Origin: Luminiphilus sp.
GTDB taxonomy: Bacteria > Pseudomonadota > Gammaproteobacteria > Pseudomonadales > Halieaceae
Reading direction: 5' to 3'
Assembly (NCBI GenBank): GCA_016778045.1
Contig: JADHQG010000012.1
Span: 1 to 37,579 of the forward strand
DNA: 37,579 bases
Below the pieces are notes generated by a model, which saw nothing but the letters and a program-made list of their open reading frames with translations, was not told the DNA's origin and did no database searches. Of this stretch, positions 10,142-19,812 are shown piece by piece. Each line of letters starts with the position of its first letter. Position 1 is the first letter of the stretch. The position numbers and the translations under genes are program-made.

Positions 10142-11746
10142 TCAGGCAGCATCGCCTCTGCCTACGCTCTCGTACTGTTGATAAAACTGCGCGAGGTAAG
10201 CTTCGAAGGGTGGGCTTTGCTGCGCTTCAATTTCTGTTTGCCGCTGTAGTGAGGTCGCTACGTCCTGTGTCATGGCGGCCCAGGTCGTATCCGACATGGG
10301 CTCTGCGAGATGCTGCTCGTGCCACTGACGGGAGTAGCGGAGTGCGAGCTGCCAGAAACTCTGTTGCGATGTCTCGATCTCGCTGAGCACTCGGGCTGAC
10401 AGCGTTAAATCGGGGTCTGCGAACTGCCGGCGGGCCTGCGACACGATCCGACGATAGTCTTCCCTTGTTGTGTGCTCGTCATACCAGCCGGCAATCTCCT
10501 CCATGCGCTCAAGTATCGGCTCTGCGAGCTCGGTCATGGGCGTCTCGGCACCATCTCGTGACAACAATGTCAGACCCGGCTCACGCCCTCGATTCACCAT
10601 ACGCTGCAAATTGATTTTGTGCTGCCGTTGTCCTGTGGCGTCGCACAGCGGGCTTTCATCTAACAGACAGGTCAGCAGGAACAGATCGATCGTCCGCATG
10701 GTGTCCGCGTCGATGCCCAGCGGCGTAAATGGATTAATGTCAACGCAACGCACTTCAACGTATTCGATGCCCTGGCGCGCCAGCGCCACAACCGGCGCCT
10801 CACCACTGCGCGTTACCCGCTTGGGCCTGATCGGGCTGTAGTATTCATTCTCGATTTGCAATAGCGAGGTGTTCAACTGCGCCTGCTCGCCGTTCTCCAT
10901 TATGTCGAACTGGGTGTAGGGGGGGTGCGGCGTGAGAATGGCATCGCTTAATACTGAAATATATTGCTGCAGATCGTTATAGCAAACGTCCATGCCTGCT
11001 TGCGCATTACTGGTGTAACCCAGGTCGCCCATGCGGAGCGTTGTCGCGTGGGGCAGGAAAAAACTGTGATGATCGCTACCCATGGGTTGAAGAGGGTGAT
11101 CCTTGTTTCCCTGAATAAAACTGGCACATACGGCTGGGGAAGCGCCAAGCAGGTAAATCAGGAACCACACGCGCGAGAAAAAGTTTCTGATCAGCGCGAG
11201 ATAGCCCTCGGTCTGAAAGGTCTGCGCATCCATACCGGTATCGCCCAGTTTGTTGGCGGCCGCCCAGAACGTTTCGGGCAGGGAAAAGTTGTAGTGAATG
11301 CCTGCAATGGCCTGCATTCTTCGCCCGTAGCGCACGCTCAGTCCGTTGCGATAAATCCGCTTCATTTGTCCGACATTGGAGGAACCGAATTCGGCGATGG
11401 GGATCCCGGCATCGCCATGAACAATGCAGGGCATGCTGGCGTTCCACACAATTTCCTTGTCGAGATGACGCGCAGTAAAGCGATGCAGATCGGCCAGAGC
11501 CTGCTCTGTCTCAGTGATTGACTGGTAAGCCGGTGTGATGAACTCCAGTAGCGCCTCAGAATAGTCAGTGGTAATGGCCGGGTGTGTCAGCGCCGACCCC
11601 AGCCCCTTTGGATGTGCGGTCTGAGCGAGTGTCGCATCGCCTGCAGTGACTCTGAGACCCTCTTTCTCGACGCCACGGCGAACCTGACTCAGCCATTCTG
11701 GCTGCGTTTCGAGAAGTGCTCGAAAGATTGAAGCATGCGTCGCCAC
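10142..11746 (-). CDS. gshA: Glutamate-cysteine ligase (GshA, gammaproteobacterial type)
   Basis: ALLETQPEWLSQVRRGVEKEGLRV, TDYSEALLEFITPAY, NYNFSLP-like HYNFSLPETFW and YVEVRCVDINPFTPLGID. GTG at 11746 chosen over the track start at 11899 because CAGGAG sits just upstream (CACACAGGAGCCACCGTGGCG). Confidence 0.95.
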   Translation of the reverse strand: MATHASIFRALLETQPEWLSQVRRGVEKEGLRVTAGDATLAQTAHPKGLGSALTHPAITTDYSEALLEFITPAYQSITETEQALADLHRFTARHLDKEIVWNASMPCIVHGDAGIPIAEFGSSNVGQMKRIYRNGLSVRYGRRMQAIAGIHYNFSLPETFWAAANKLGDTGMDAQTFQTEGYLALIRNFFSRVWFLIYLLGASPAVCASFIQGNKDHPLQPMGSDHHSFFLPHATTLRMGDLGYTSNAQAGMDVCYNDLQQYISVLSDAILTPHPPYTQFDIMENGEQAQLNTSLLQIENEYYSPIRPKRVTRSGEAPVVALARQGIEYVEVRCVDINPFTPLGIDADTMRTIDLFLLTCLLDESPLCDATGQRQHKINLQRMVNRGREPGLTLLSRDGAETPMTELAEPILERMEEIAGWYDEHTTREDYRRIVSQARRQFADPDLTLSARVLSEIETSQQSFWQLALRYSRQWHEQHLAEPMSDTTWAAMTQDVATSLQRQTEIEAQQSPPFEAYLAQFYQQYESVGRGDAA

Positions 11747-11907
11747 GGTGGCTCCTGTGTGAGGAATTGACGGCAAAGGTGCTGGGCATACCCCTGCAAC
11801 GGGGGTAAATTTGGGCGGAGTGTACGGCGCGAGGACCGCACCGTACAGAGGGGAAAACCAAGATTCCGCTTGCATTGCTCGCGATCGGAACATGAACACA
11901 AGGAGAT

Positions 11908-13029
11908 GTGTCAGCCATGCGGATACACCAGTGGTTAAAAGTGCTGGCAGAGCGCAAAGGGTCGGATCTGTATCTGGCTACGGGTGCACCGCCCTGCGCC
12001 AAGTTCGAGGGTGAATTAAAAACGATTTCATCTGATGCCCTCGCACCCGGCGAAATCGCGGAGATTGCCAATGAGTTGATGGATGAGACCCAGCGAGAGG
12101 ATTTCTCGCGGGATCTTGAGATGAACCTGGCTTTATCATTGCCCGGAGTCGGGCGCTTTCGCGTCAATATTTTCCGCCAGCGCAACGAAGTCAGTATCGT
12201 GGCGCGCTTCATCGTCATGGAGATACCCCAGTGGCAGGACCTGGGACTGCCTGCAATTCTCACAGAGCTGATCATGCGCAAGCGCGGCTTGATCCTGTTC
12301 GTGGGTGCCACGGGGTCCGGTAAATCGACCTCGCTGGCGGCCATGATTGATTACCGAAACGTCCATTCCAGTGGCCACATTGTGACGATCGAAGATCCGG
12401 TTGAGTTTGTACATCGCCACAAAAAATCGATCGTTAATCAGCGCGAGGTGGGTGTGGATACCCGCAATTGGCACAACGCACTCAAAAACACCCTGCGTCA
12501 GGCGCCAGATGTCATATTGATTGGTGAAATTCGTGACAGGGAAACGATGGAACACGCGATTTCTTTTGCCGAAACCGGGCATTTGTGTATTTCGACGCTC
12601 CATGCAAACAACGCCAACCAGGCGCTGGACCGGATTATCAACTTCTTCCCGGAGGAGAAACGGCAGCAGTTGTTGATGGACTTGTCGCTGAACCTTCAGG
12701 CTTTCGTATCGCAGCGCTTGATACCCAATACTGCAGGCGGGCGCAGTGCGGCGGTTGAAGTCATGCTCGGTTCACCCACTATCAAGGAATTGATCTTGCG
12801 CGGTGACATCGGCGGTTTGAAGGAGATCATGGAGAAGTCCAAGGATCGCGGCATGAAAACCTTCGATATGGCGCTCTTTGATCTATGTCAGGCTGGAGAG
12901 ATCTCTGAAGAGGAGGCGCTTCGCAATGCTGATTCAGAGAACAATCTGCGATTGCGCTTGAAGTTAGCGGGTGAGCAAGCGGGTGAGGGCGATAAGCCCG
13001 CGTTTAGCCTAGAGGATTCAGAGGTCTAG
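11908..13029 (+). CDS. pilU: Type IV pilus twitching motility ATPase, PilU-like
   Basis: RKGSDLYLATGAPPCAKFEG, FVGATGSGKSTSLAAMIDYRN (Walker A), HIVTIEDPVEFVH, LRQAPDVILIGEIRDRETMEHAISFAETGHLC.STLHANNANQALDRI; PilU-like C-terminus. Confidence 0.93.
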   Translation: MSAMRIHQWLKVLAERKGSDLYLATGAPPCAKFEGELKTISSDALAPGEIAEIANELMDETQREDFSRDLEMNLALSLPGVGRFRVNIFRQRNEVSIVARFIVMEIPQWQDLGLPAILTELIMRKRGLILFVGATGSGKSTSLAAMIDYRNVHSSGHIVTIEDPVEFVHRHKKSIVNQREVGVDTRNWHNALKNTLRQAPDVILIGEIRDRETMEHAISFAETGHLCISTLHANNANQALDRIINFFPEEKRQQLLMDLSLNLQAFVSQRLIPNTAGGRSAAVEVMLGSPTIKELILRGDIGGLKEIMEKSKDRGMKTFDMALFDLCQAGEISEEEALRNADSENNLRLRLKLAGEQAGEGDKPAFSLEDSEV

Positions 13030-14828
13030 GCGGGGAGTTGCTGGGATTGACCGAGGCTATTCTGGCCGTTGCTGGCGCTGAGCGTTTCTTTAAAGCTGGT
13101 TTTGTGCTCCAGAATATCGACCATATCCCGCTCAATTAGGGTCACCAATTGCGGCACGGTCAGCTCGCGTAGTTTGATGCCATCGCGGTTGGTGAAGATA
13201 TAGCTGTCTCTTTCCAAGTCTCTCACGGCAACGCGTGCCATGATGGGCGGCTCACGATCGTGAAAACCTAACCAGGTGCCGATCGGGATTTGCAGTTGCA
13301 GAACGGTTTTTCTGTCGAATGGTTGCTCTGCACTGACGGCGCGATCGGCTTCGCCACCATGCTCGGCGATCTGTGTTGCTGTTCCCTGCCCGAATACTCG
13401 CTGCTCTGCTTCCCGCAACTGCTGGCTCGCAGCATCTCGCGCTTGCGCCCGCTCGGCAGCTTCTAGGGACGCCGCTTGTGCCTGAAGCTTTTGCGCCTCT
13501 GCCTGCTTGTTCTCCTGCTCTGCTACCCGCGCTGTCTGCGTCTCGGCGGCTTGCACCATAGCGCGGGAGAAGGTTTGTCGGGTATCGAGTTGCGCGGCTT
13601 CTTTTGAGCGGAGCAGGTTGGCAAAATCTTCGATACCGAGTCGCAGTGCTCTGGCACCCGTAAAATCCATGAACACAAGATAACGGCCGTCACCCATCGT
13701 CCCGGCAAGCCGCAGTCGCCGCATTCCTTCGGGCTGCATGATCTGGAACCACTGGCCGGTTTCGATGTCTTGGTTGGCCAGCGATGTGGAAGCATTGCTC
13801 GCCCATTCCACTGCGGGTCGGCCGTCGAGCGTCACAGCTTCCCGAGCGCCATGGCTTGGATTGGACGCCTGTCTCAGTAATAGATACTCAAGGGTAGCGG
13901 CAGCGCTCTCAGCGCGATCGCCGGACATGCCAACCTGTTTCAGAATGTCCCGGACTGCACTAGGTAGCAAAGTCGCTGATTCAGCGGTGTGATCGTTAGA
14001 TGGTTTGGGAAGGCGGCTTCCCTGGGAGGCGCCCTCTGCGAATGCCGCGATCAGCTCATGCGTTGCCGCGTCGAACTGCTGCCAACCGTCACTCTGCATC
14101 CCCACATTTTTGACGAGATTGACACCCGCTTCGAACCAGTCAGCACTCATAAACTGGGACAGTTTGGTGGGGAATGTCGCGTCACCCAATTGCTTACCCA
14201 AATACTGGGCGACGGTCTGTCCCGCCAGCGTGCTGGCCACGGCCGTCGCTTCGCGCTCGATCAATCCAGCATCCAGGCGTTGCAATTGTCCTGCGTGACC
14301 CTGGATCTTCTGCTCCAGCAATTGCAGGGTGTGATCGACAGCGGGCTCACTGGGAAAATCCTGGAGACATCGCTGCATGACCTGATTGACCGCGTCCAGC
14401 GCAGGCAGCGCAGCCTTGCCCAAATCAGCAGACCATCCTGCAAAGCCTTCATGCAGGCTATCGAGAAGTCGATGCAGCGCATGCGCACCCGGGGTAAAAA
14501 ACCGGTTCTCCTGACAGGCAAACGCCGCGGCCAGCGGCCGGGCGGCCTGCACGGTGTGCTCAAACTCGCCGTCAAGTGGGTAATCGGATTGCCAAACGGC
14601 AAAAACGGCGTCGATCCAGTTCAGAACAGCTGTAGAGTCTGACGCGATCGCATCGTGGCCTTGATCGGTTAGCGCCTGCACAAGGGATTGGCCCTCGCTG
14701 ACGGTGATTTGAGAGAGCGCGTCCACCAAGGCGGCTCCGGACAAGCCCTCATTGATTGGAGGCGCCGCGAAGCCGGTGCGCACCTCGGTTTCCAGCGACC
14801 GGGTCAGCGGTAAGCGGTCCTCTTCCAT
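13026..14828 (-). CDS. DUF1631-family-like protein
   Basis: Long helical protein with C-terminal LQIPIGTWLGFHDREPPIMARVAVRDLERDSYIFTNRDGIKLRELTVPQLVTLIERDMVDILE, resembling the DUF1631 C-terminus. ATG at 14828 has an upstream GGAGGAG. Confidence 0.7.
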   Translation of the reverse strand: MEEDRLPLTRSLETEVRTGFAAPPINEGLSGAALVDALSQITVSEGQSLVQALTDQGHDAIASDSTAVLNWIDAVFAVWQSDYPLDGEFEHTVQAARPLAAAFACQENRFFTPGAHALHRLLDSLHEGFAGWSADLGKAALPALDAVNQVMQRCLQDFPSEPAVDHTLQLLEQKIQGHAGQLQRLDAGLIEREATAVASTLAGQTVAQYLGKQLGDATFPTKLSQFMSADWFEAGVNLVKNVGMQSDGWQQFDAATHELIAAFAEGASQGSRLPKPSNDHTAESATLLPSAVRDILKQVGMSGDRAESAAATLEYLLLRQASNPSHGAREAVTLDGRPAVEWASNASTSLANQDIETGQWFQIMQPEGMRRLRLAGTMGDGRYLVFMDFTGARALRLGIEDFANLLRSKEAAQLDTRQTFSRAMVQAAETQTARVAEQENKQAEAQKLQAQAASLEAAERAQARDAASQQLREAEQRVFGQGTATQIAEHGGEADRAVSAEQPFDRKTVLQLQIPIGTWLGFHDREPPIMARVAVRDLERDSYIFTNRDGIKLRELTVPQLVTLIERDMVDILEHKTSFKETLSASNGQNSLGQSQQLPA

Positions 14829-14924
14829 GGCTCGACTCCTCCACATATCCCTTGTCGCACCCTGACAGCCGACAGTGCCTACCGCAGGCTTATCGCAACC
14901 GGTGGTTGCTGACGGATATGAACT

Positions 14925-16355
14925 TCAGCGCTTATCCGACAGTAACTTGTCGATTATTCGCTCCAACTGCTTGAGATTATTACACTCTCTAACCAAGTGA
15001 CAGTGTCTTTTCACCAGTAACATTTCGGAATCGCCGGTGCCCCACAGCCGGGTCGATTCTGGGTTGAGCCAGATAACTTGCTTCGAGCGCGCCTTGATCT
15101 CTGCCAACAGGTCCACTCTGAGGTCTGCCTGATTGTTCCGGGCATCCCCCAAGATGATCACGGTTGTCGCACGGTTGATCTCGGCCAGCGCGAGCTCAGA
15201 AAAATCTTGCAGCGCCCGCCCATAGTCGGTGGCACCACCATACTTCAGGTTGACCCGCTCAATGGCTTCTTCTACCGGAAGGCTGGCAAATAAGTCGCTG
15301 ACCTCCCCAAGTGCAGCCGAGAACGCGAAACTCCGCGTTCTGGGTAGTACGTCCTGAAGTGCATACAGAAACATCAACAGGAACTTGGCATAGGCGGCTA
15401 CTGAACCACTGACGTCGCAGATCGCCATGATCTGAGGACGCTTTCGCTCGATTTTGCGCCAGCGGGGATGGAAAGGGATGCCGTCGGTGGAGATGGCGCG
15501 ACGCACGGTCTCACCGACATGCAGCTTGCCGCGACGATACTTGCGTCTCCGTCTCCCATGACGCGCAGCCAGCTTGCGCGCCATACGATCCATGAGGCGC
15601 TTCAGGCGCGCCATCTGGCTGTGATCGACATTTCCCAGCTTGAGCTTGGACAAAGACTCATCGAGCAGGTCCTCGGTCGCGGCACTGGCATGAATCAGGT
15701 AGGCCCGCTCCACTCGATCCCTGACCCGCTCTCGCAATTGTTCCCGCAGTGCTTGCACCGCCTCAAAGGCTGCTGGTTCACTCTGCTCAAATTCGATGGC
15801 CGCTTCCCGCAACGCTTCATCTCCCAGCGCATCGAGTATTTTGCGAACGTATTGCCCGCGCTGAGTGAACAAGGAGATCTCTTCGACCTTGGCCTCTGCC
15901 GCCGCCGTCTCAATCGCTACCGATAATGCGCTCTCGTCTCGAGACTCCAGTGCGTCAAACAGCGCATTACCACGAAGTCCCTCTAGCGGGTCGTCTTCTT
16001 GCGTCTGGTTGACAATGCCATCCGGTGGTGGCGCGGCGTCTGGCGCTGACGGGGTATTGGGTTGTTCTGAAGGGTTACTGCCTGATGGTCCAAATCGCTC
16101 AGTGGGGAGCTGAAAGTAGTCCTCGAATGCCGCTTCGAACAGGGTGAGCTCGTGTCGAGATTTCGCCAGTGCGGATGCCAGACCGTCTCTCAGGAGCACC
16201 TTGTCGTCATAGCCCACTAACTCGGCGACCCCGATAGCATCGAGCGTGTCCGCGGGGGAGACTGGAATTTTTTTGCCGCGCAGATACTGTATGAACGCCA
16301 GCAGCTGGTCGCTGCTGGTCGAGGAGAGGGTGCTGTCCACGCGCTCTGTCGCCAC
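14925..16355 (-). CDS. VWA domain-containing CoxE-like protein
   Basis: LLAFIQYLRGKKIPVSPADTLDA N-terminus, MIDAS DVSGSVAAYAKFLLMFLYALQD, GGATDYGRALQDF, VIILGDARNN..D; adjacent to a MoxR ATPase. Confidence 0.88.
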   Translation of the reverse strand: MATERVDSTLSSTSSDQLLAFIQYLRGKKIPVSPADTLDAIGVAELVGYDDKVLLRDGLASALAKSRHELTLFEAAFEDYFQLPTERFGPSGSNPSEQPNTPSAPDAAPPPDGIVNQTQEDDPLEGLRGNALFDALESRDESALSVAIETAAAEAKVEEISLFTQRGQYVRKILDALGDEALREAAIEFEQSEPAAFEAVQALREQLRERVRDRVERAYLIHASAATEDLLDESLSKLKLGNVDHSQMARLKRLMDRMARKLAARHGRRRRKYRRGKLHVGETVRRAISTDGIPFHPRWRKIERKRPQIMAICDVSGSVAAYAKFLLMFLYALQDVLPRTRSFAFSAALGEVSDLFASLPVEEAIERVNLKYGGATDYGRALQDFSELALAEINRATTVIILGDARNNQADLRVDLLAEIKARSKQVIWLNPESTRLWGTGDSEMLLVKRHCHLVRECNNLKQLERIIDKLLSDKR

Positions 16356-16360
16356 GGCCG

Positions 16361-17299
16361 TTAGCCTGCGACCGCCGCCATCAGCTTCGGCAGCTGTCCT
16401 TCTGCGGTCTGAATGTCCTCCTCGTACTTCAGCAACACGTTGAGCGTATCCTGAACCAACGCGCTGTCCAGGTCTCTGGCGTGCAACAGCACAAGGCTCT
16501 TGGCCCAGTCAACGGTCTCCGAAATGGCGGGGGCTTTCTTCAGATCGAGCGACCGGATGGCGTGCACAAAGCGCACCAGCTGGTCTGTCATGGACTGCGC
16601 TAAATCGGGGACCCGGCTTGCCACGATACGCGCTTCCAGCTCGACTGAAGGAAACGGAATATGCAAATGCAGGCAGCGTCTTTTCAGCGCATCAGACAAG
16701 TCTCGCGTGTCATTACTGGTGAGGAATACCAGCGGCTTGGAGCGCGCCTGAATGGTCCCCAGTTCCGGAATCGACACCTGAAAATCTGACAGCACCTCCA
16801 ATAGCAGGGATTCGAATTCGAAGTCGGCTTTGTCGATCTCGTCGATCAGGAGTACTCCGCCGTTATCTGCCTCCATGGCCTTGAGCAGCGGCCGTGATTC
16901 CAAGAAATCCTCTGAGTAAAAAACATCGCCAAACTGATGCAAGCGCTGCATGGATTCGGACAGGCCTTTCGCTCCGTCCAAGACCTCTCCCAACTGCTCC
17001 TTCAGCAATTGGGTGTAGAGCAATTGCTTGCCGTACTTCCACTCGTACAGTGCCTTACTCTCATCAAGCCCTTCGTAACATTGCAGGCGGACCAAGGGCC
17101 GATCGACCACCATGGCGCAGGTTTTGGCCAATTCTGTTTTGCCGACGCCCGGTGGGCCCTCGATCAAGACGGGTTTTTCGAGTGCTGCAGCTAAGCGCAC
17201 GACGGTAGCAATGCGAGTCGTGCAAATGTAGCCGGCAGATTCGAACGCGCGTTGAATGGCATCAACGTCGCTTAGGGCAGGGTAATGGGTGTCAGACAC
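16361..17299 (-). CDS. MoxR-type AAA+ ATPase (CoxD-like)
   Basis: KPVLIEGPPGVGKTELAKTCA (Walker A), GGVLLIDEIDKADFEFESLLLEVLSDFQVSIPELG (Walker B), FLTSNDTRDLSDALKRRCLHLHIPFP. Confidence 0.93.
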   Translation of the reverse strand: MSDTHYPALSDVDAIQRAFESAGYICTTRIATVVRLAAALEKPVLIEGPPGVGKTELAKTCAMVVDRPLVRLQCYEGLDESKALYEWKYGKQLLYTQLLKEQLGEVLDGAKGLSESMQRLHQFGDVFYSEDFLESRPLLKAMEADNGGVLLIDEIDKADFEFESLLLEVLSDFQVSIPELGTIQARSKPLVFLTSNDTRDLSDALKRRCLHLHIPFPSVELEARIVASRVPDLAQSMTDQLVRFVHAIRSLDLKKAPAISETVDWAKSLVLLHARDLDSALVQDTLNVLLKYEEDIQTAEGQLPKLMAAVAG

Positions 17300-17322
17300 A
17301 GAGATCTCTCGGGTTGGGTCAG

Positions 17323-18327
17323 TCAGCCGCCTGTGGCGTTCATGAAACGCACAATCTGCGGTTCGTCGGGGCGATCAAAAACATGGCGCTCTGGCTTGAT
17401 CGCTAGACTTTCAATAATAGTGCTTTTGATCTCGTCGTCACTGCGCCCCGAGCGCAGCAGGTCGCGCAGATCAATAGATTCCTCGTTGCCCAAACACATG
17501 AGCAGACGCCCCTCGGCGCTGACGCGGAGGCGATTGCACTCAGCGCAGAAGTTGTGGCTGTGAGGTGAGATGAAGCCGAGCTGGGTTTGCGACCCTGCGA
17601 TCAGGTAGTCTCGGGATGGCCCCGAGCTGTCTCGACTGACCAGCGGCTGAAGTTCAAAGTAGGTCGCAAGCTCGGACTTGATGGTGTCGGATGATACGTA
17701 TTCCAGCTGTTTACCCCCCAGGTTGACCTGACCCAGAGGCATTTCTTCGATGAAGGCAATGTGGATTTTCTTGCTCAGCGCGAAGTGCGTCAGCGCAACC
17801 ACCTCGTCGCGGTTCAAGCCATCTAGTATTACCGCATTGAGGCGTATTCGCTCAAAACCGCTTGCAATGGCGGCATCAATGCCCTCGAGCACCGTGTTGA
17901 GTTTGCCGATTCGGGTGATGGCCTCAAAGCGTGTTGGATTGAGGCTGTCCAGACTGATATTGACCGAGCGGACCCCTGCATCGCGCAGACCAGCCGCCTG
18001 CTCTGCGAGATGGCTGCCGTTGGTGGTAAGTGCCAGAGTGTCGAGGCCGGGCAGTTTGCCAAGGCCTGCAAACAGTTCCTCAACACCGCGACGAATCAGA
18101 GGTTCTCCGCCCGTCACACGAATTTTCTTCACCCCCAGTTCGGTGAACAGGCGTGCGGTTCTCAGCAGTTCCTCGATAGTGAGAACCTGCCCCCGAGGCA
18201 AAAATGTCATGCTTTCCGCCATGCAGTACTGGCAGCGGAAGTCGCATCGATCAGTCACAGAGAGCCGCAGATAGGAAATTCTGCGATCGAAGCCATCGAT
18301 CAGCTGCGTTGGGAATGTGGCTGCCAT
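17323..18327 (-). CDS. moaA: GTP 3',8-cyclase MoaA (radical SAM)
   Basis: LRLSVTDRCDFRCQYCMAE (CxxxCxxC), KIRVTGGEPLIRRG, ALTTNG, second cluster CAECNRLRVSAEGRLLMC, C-terminal GG. Confidence 0.97.
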   Translation of the reverse strand: MAATFPTQLIDGFDRRISYLRLSVTDRCDFRCQYCMAESMTFLPRGQVLTIEELLRTARLFTELGVKKIRVTGGEPLIRRGVEELFAGLGKLPGLDTLALTTNGSHLAEQAAGLRDAGVRSVNISLDSLNPTRFEAITRIGKLNTVLEGIDAAIASGFERIRLNAVILDGLNRDEVVALTHFALSKKIHIAFIEEMPLGQVNLGGKQLEYVSSDTIKSELATYFELQPLVSRDSSGPSRDYLIAGSQTQLGFISPHSHNFCAECNRLRVSAEGRLLMCLGNEESIDLRDLLRSGRSDDEIKSTIIESLAIKPERHVFDRPDEPQIVRFMNATGG

Positions 18328-18371
18328 GCGGGGAGTTTACACAAGGGCGAGGGTTGGAGAGCATACAGCAG

Positions 18372-19763
18372 ATGACAGTGATGACCTACCTCGATCCGAG
18401 GAAGACGATCTGGCCCGGGCTGCTCTCGGGCCTTTGTCTGGCCTTGGTGCTTGAAGCGACGCAGCAGGCTCAACCGATTATTGTGACCTCGGTCGTCGCA
18501 TGGTTATGCATGATCTGGTGGATTTTTGAGCCAATTCCCATTCCGGTGACCTCGCTTTTGCCGATCGCAGTGTTTCCGGTGACCGGTGTTTTGACCTCGG
18601 AGCAGGTGGGCGCGTCGGTAGGCTCACCGCTGATCATTCTGTTGCTGGGTGGGTTTTTACTCTCCAGAGGCATGGAGAGTTCTGGCGCACATCATCGTAT
18701 TGCGCTGACTGTGGTCAATCTGGTGGGCGGTCATCGGCCCAAGCAATTGGTGCTCGGCTTCATGCTCGCTGGGGCTTTATTGAGCATGTGGATTTCCAAT
18801 ACCGCGTCGGTGCTGATGTTAATGCCGGTCGCGTTGGCTGTGCTGGCCTCCTGCTCGGACCGCGCCGTGCTCGCACCGCCTTTGCTGCTAGGGCTCGCCT
18901 GGTCTTGCAGTATTGGCGGCCTGGGCACGCCCATTGGCACACCGCCCAATCTGATTCTGGTGCAGGTGCTTGAGGAGAATACCGGGCAGATCATCAGCTT
19001 CGGCCAATGGATGTCATGGGGTATACCGGTCGTGAGCATACTGCTGCCATTGGCTTGGTGGTGGGTGACCCGCGCAGTGCCCCGCCAGTTGGACGTGACC
19101 CTGCCTGAGGTGGGGCCGTGGCGTAGCGCAGAGCGTCGCGTGCTAGTGATCTTCGGACTGACGGCACTGGCCTGGATTACCCGAGCAGAACCCTTCGGAG
19201 GCTGGCAGTCGTGGCTGGATCTGCCCTCGGCAAATGATGCTTCTGTGGCGTTGTTGGCGGTGATCGCCCTGTTCGTGGTTCGGGATAACGAGGGAGATGC
19301 TCTAATCGACTGGCAGCAAGCCAGCCAAATTCCTTGGGGTGTTTTGCTGTTGTTCGGTGGTGGCATTTGTTTAGCGCGCGCATTTATTGCGTCGGGGCTG
19401 AGTACTCAAGTGGGTGATGCGCTGACACTGGTGACGGCATTACCTGTGTTCGCGATGATGCTGTTGTTGGCGTTGGCTGTGACGTTTCTTACCGAGGCCA
19501 CCTCTAACACTGCCACCACGGCTTTGCTTATGCCCGTCCTGGTGGCGGTCGCTTTGGCCGCTCAGATCGACCCGCTATGGTTGATGGTGCCTGCCGCGTT
19601 AAGCGCGAGTTGTGCCTTTATGCTACCTGTGGCGACGGCGCCTAATGCAGTGGCTTTCGGCAGCGGCGAGTTGCCGATACAGCGGATGGTGCGCGAGGGG
19701 TTTGTCCTGAATCTGATTGGCGCGGCAGTCATTGCCACCAGCGCCTGGCTGCTATTGACCTAG
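18372..19763 (+). CDS. SLC13/DASS-family anion (dicarboxylate or sodium/sulfate) transporter
   Basis: Polytopic protein; IPVTSLLPIAVFPVTGV, SNTASVLMLMPVALAV, GGLGTPIGTPPNLI, TEATSNTATTALLMPVLVAVA. ATG 18372 preferred over 18204, which would overlap divergent moaA. Confidence 0.9.
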   Translation: MTVMTYLDPRKTIWPGLLSGLCLALVLEATQQAQPIIVTSVVAWLCMIWWIFEPIPIPVTSLLPIAVFPVTGVLTSEQVGASVGSPLIILLLGGFLLSRGMESSGAHHRIALTVVNLVGGHRPKQLVLGFMLAGALLSMWISNTASVLMLMPVALAVLASCSDRAVLAPPLLLGLAWSCSIGGLGTPIGTPPNLILVQVLEENTGQIISFGQWMSWGIPVVSILLPLAWWWVTRAVPRQLDVTLPEVGPWRSAERRVLVIFGLTALAWITRAEPFGGWQSWLDLPSANDASVALLAVIALFVVRDNEGDALIDWQQASQIPWGVLLLFGGGICLARAFIASGLSTQVGDALTLVTALPVFAMMLLLALAVTFLTEATSNTATTALLMPVLVAVALAAQIDPLWLMVPAALSASCAFMLPVATAPNAVAFGSGELPIQRMVREGFVLNLIGAAVIATSAWLLLT

Positions 19764-19812
19764 CGCAGACTGCAGGGGTGGGGCGGACGAAAGGCAACTG
19801 GCGGTAAAGAAG

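Noticed and set aside
11747-11899. 51 aa N-terminal extension of GshA
   Set aside because: A strong SD (CAGGAG) precedes GTG 11746, and the extension overlaps the divergent promoter dyad.
11565-12344. 259 aa minus-strand ORF spanning the gshA 5' region and pilU
   Set aside because: Out of frame with gshA and antisense to pilU; both of those have clear family motifs, while this translation has none and is Arg/Ser-rich as expected for a shadow ORF.
13989-14642. 217 aa plus-strand ORF inside the DUF1631-like gene
   Set aside because: Antisense to a long coding frame with good RBS; composition looks like a high-GC shadow ORF.
18731-19366. 211 aa minus-strand ORF inside the SLC13 transporter
   Set aside because: Antisense shadow ORF; no recognisable motifs and the plus frame is a clear transporter.
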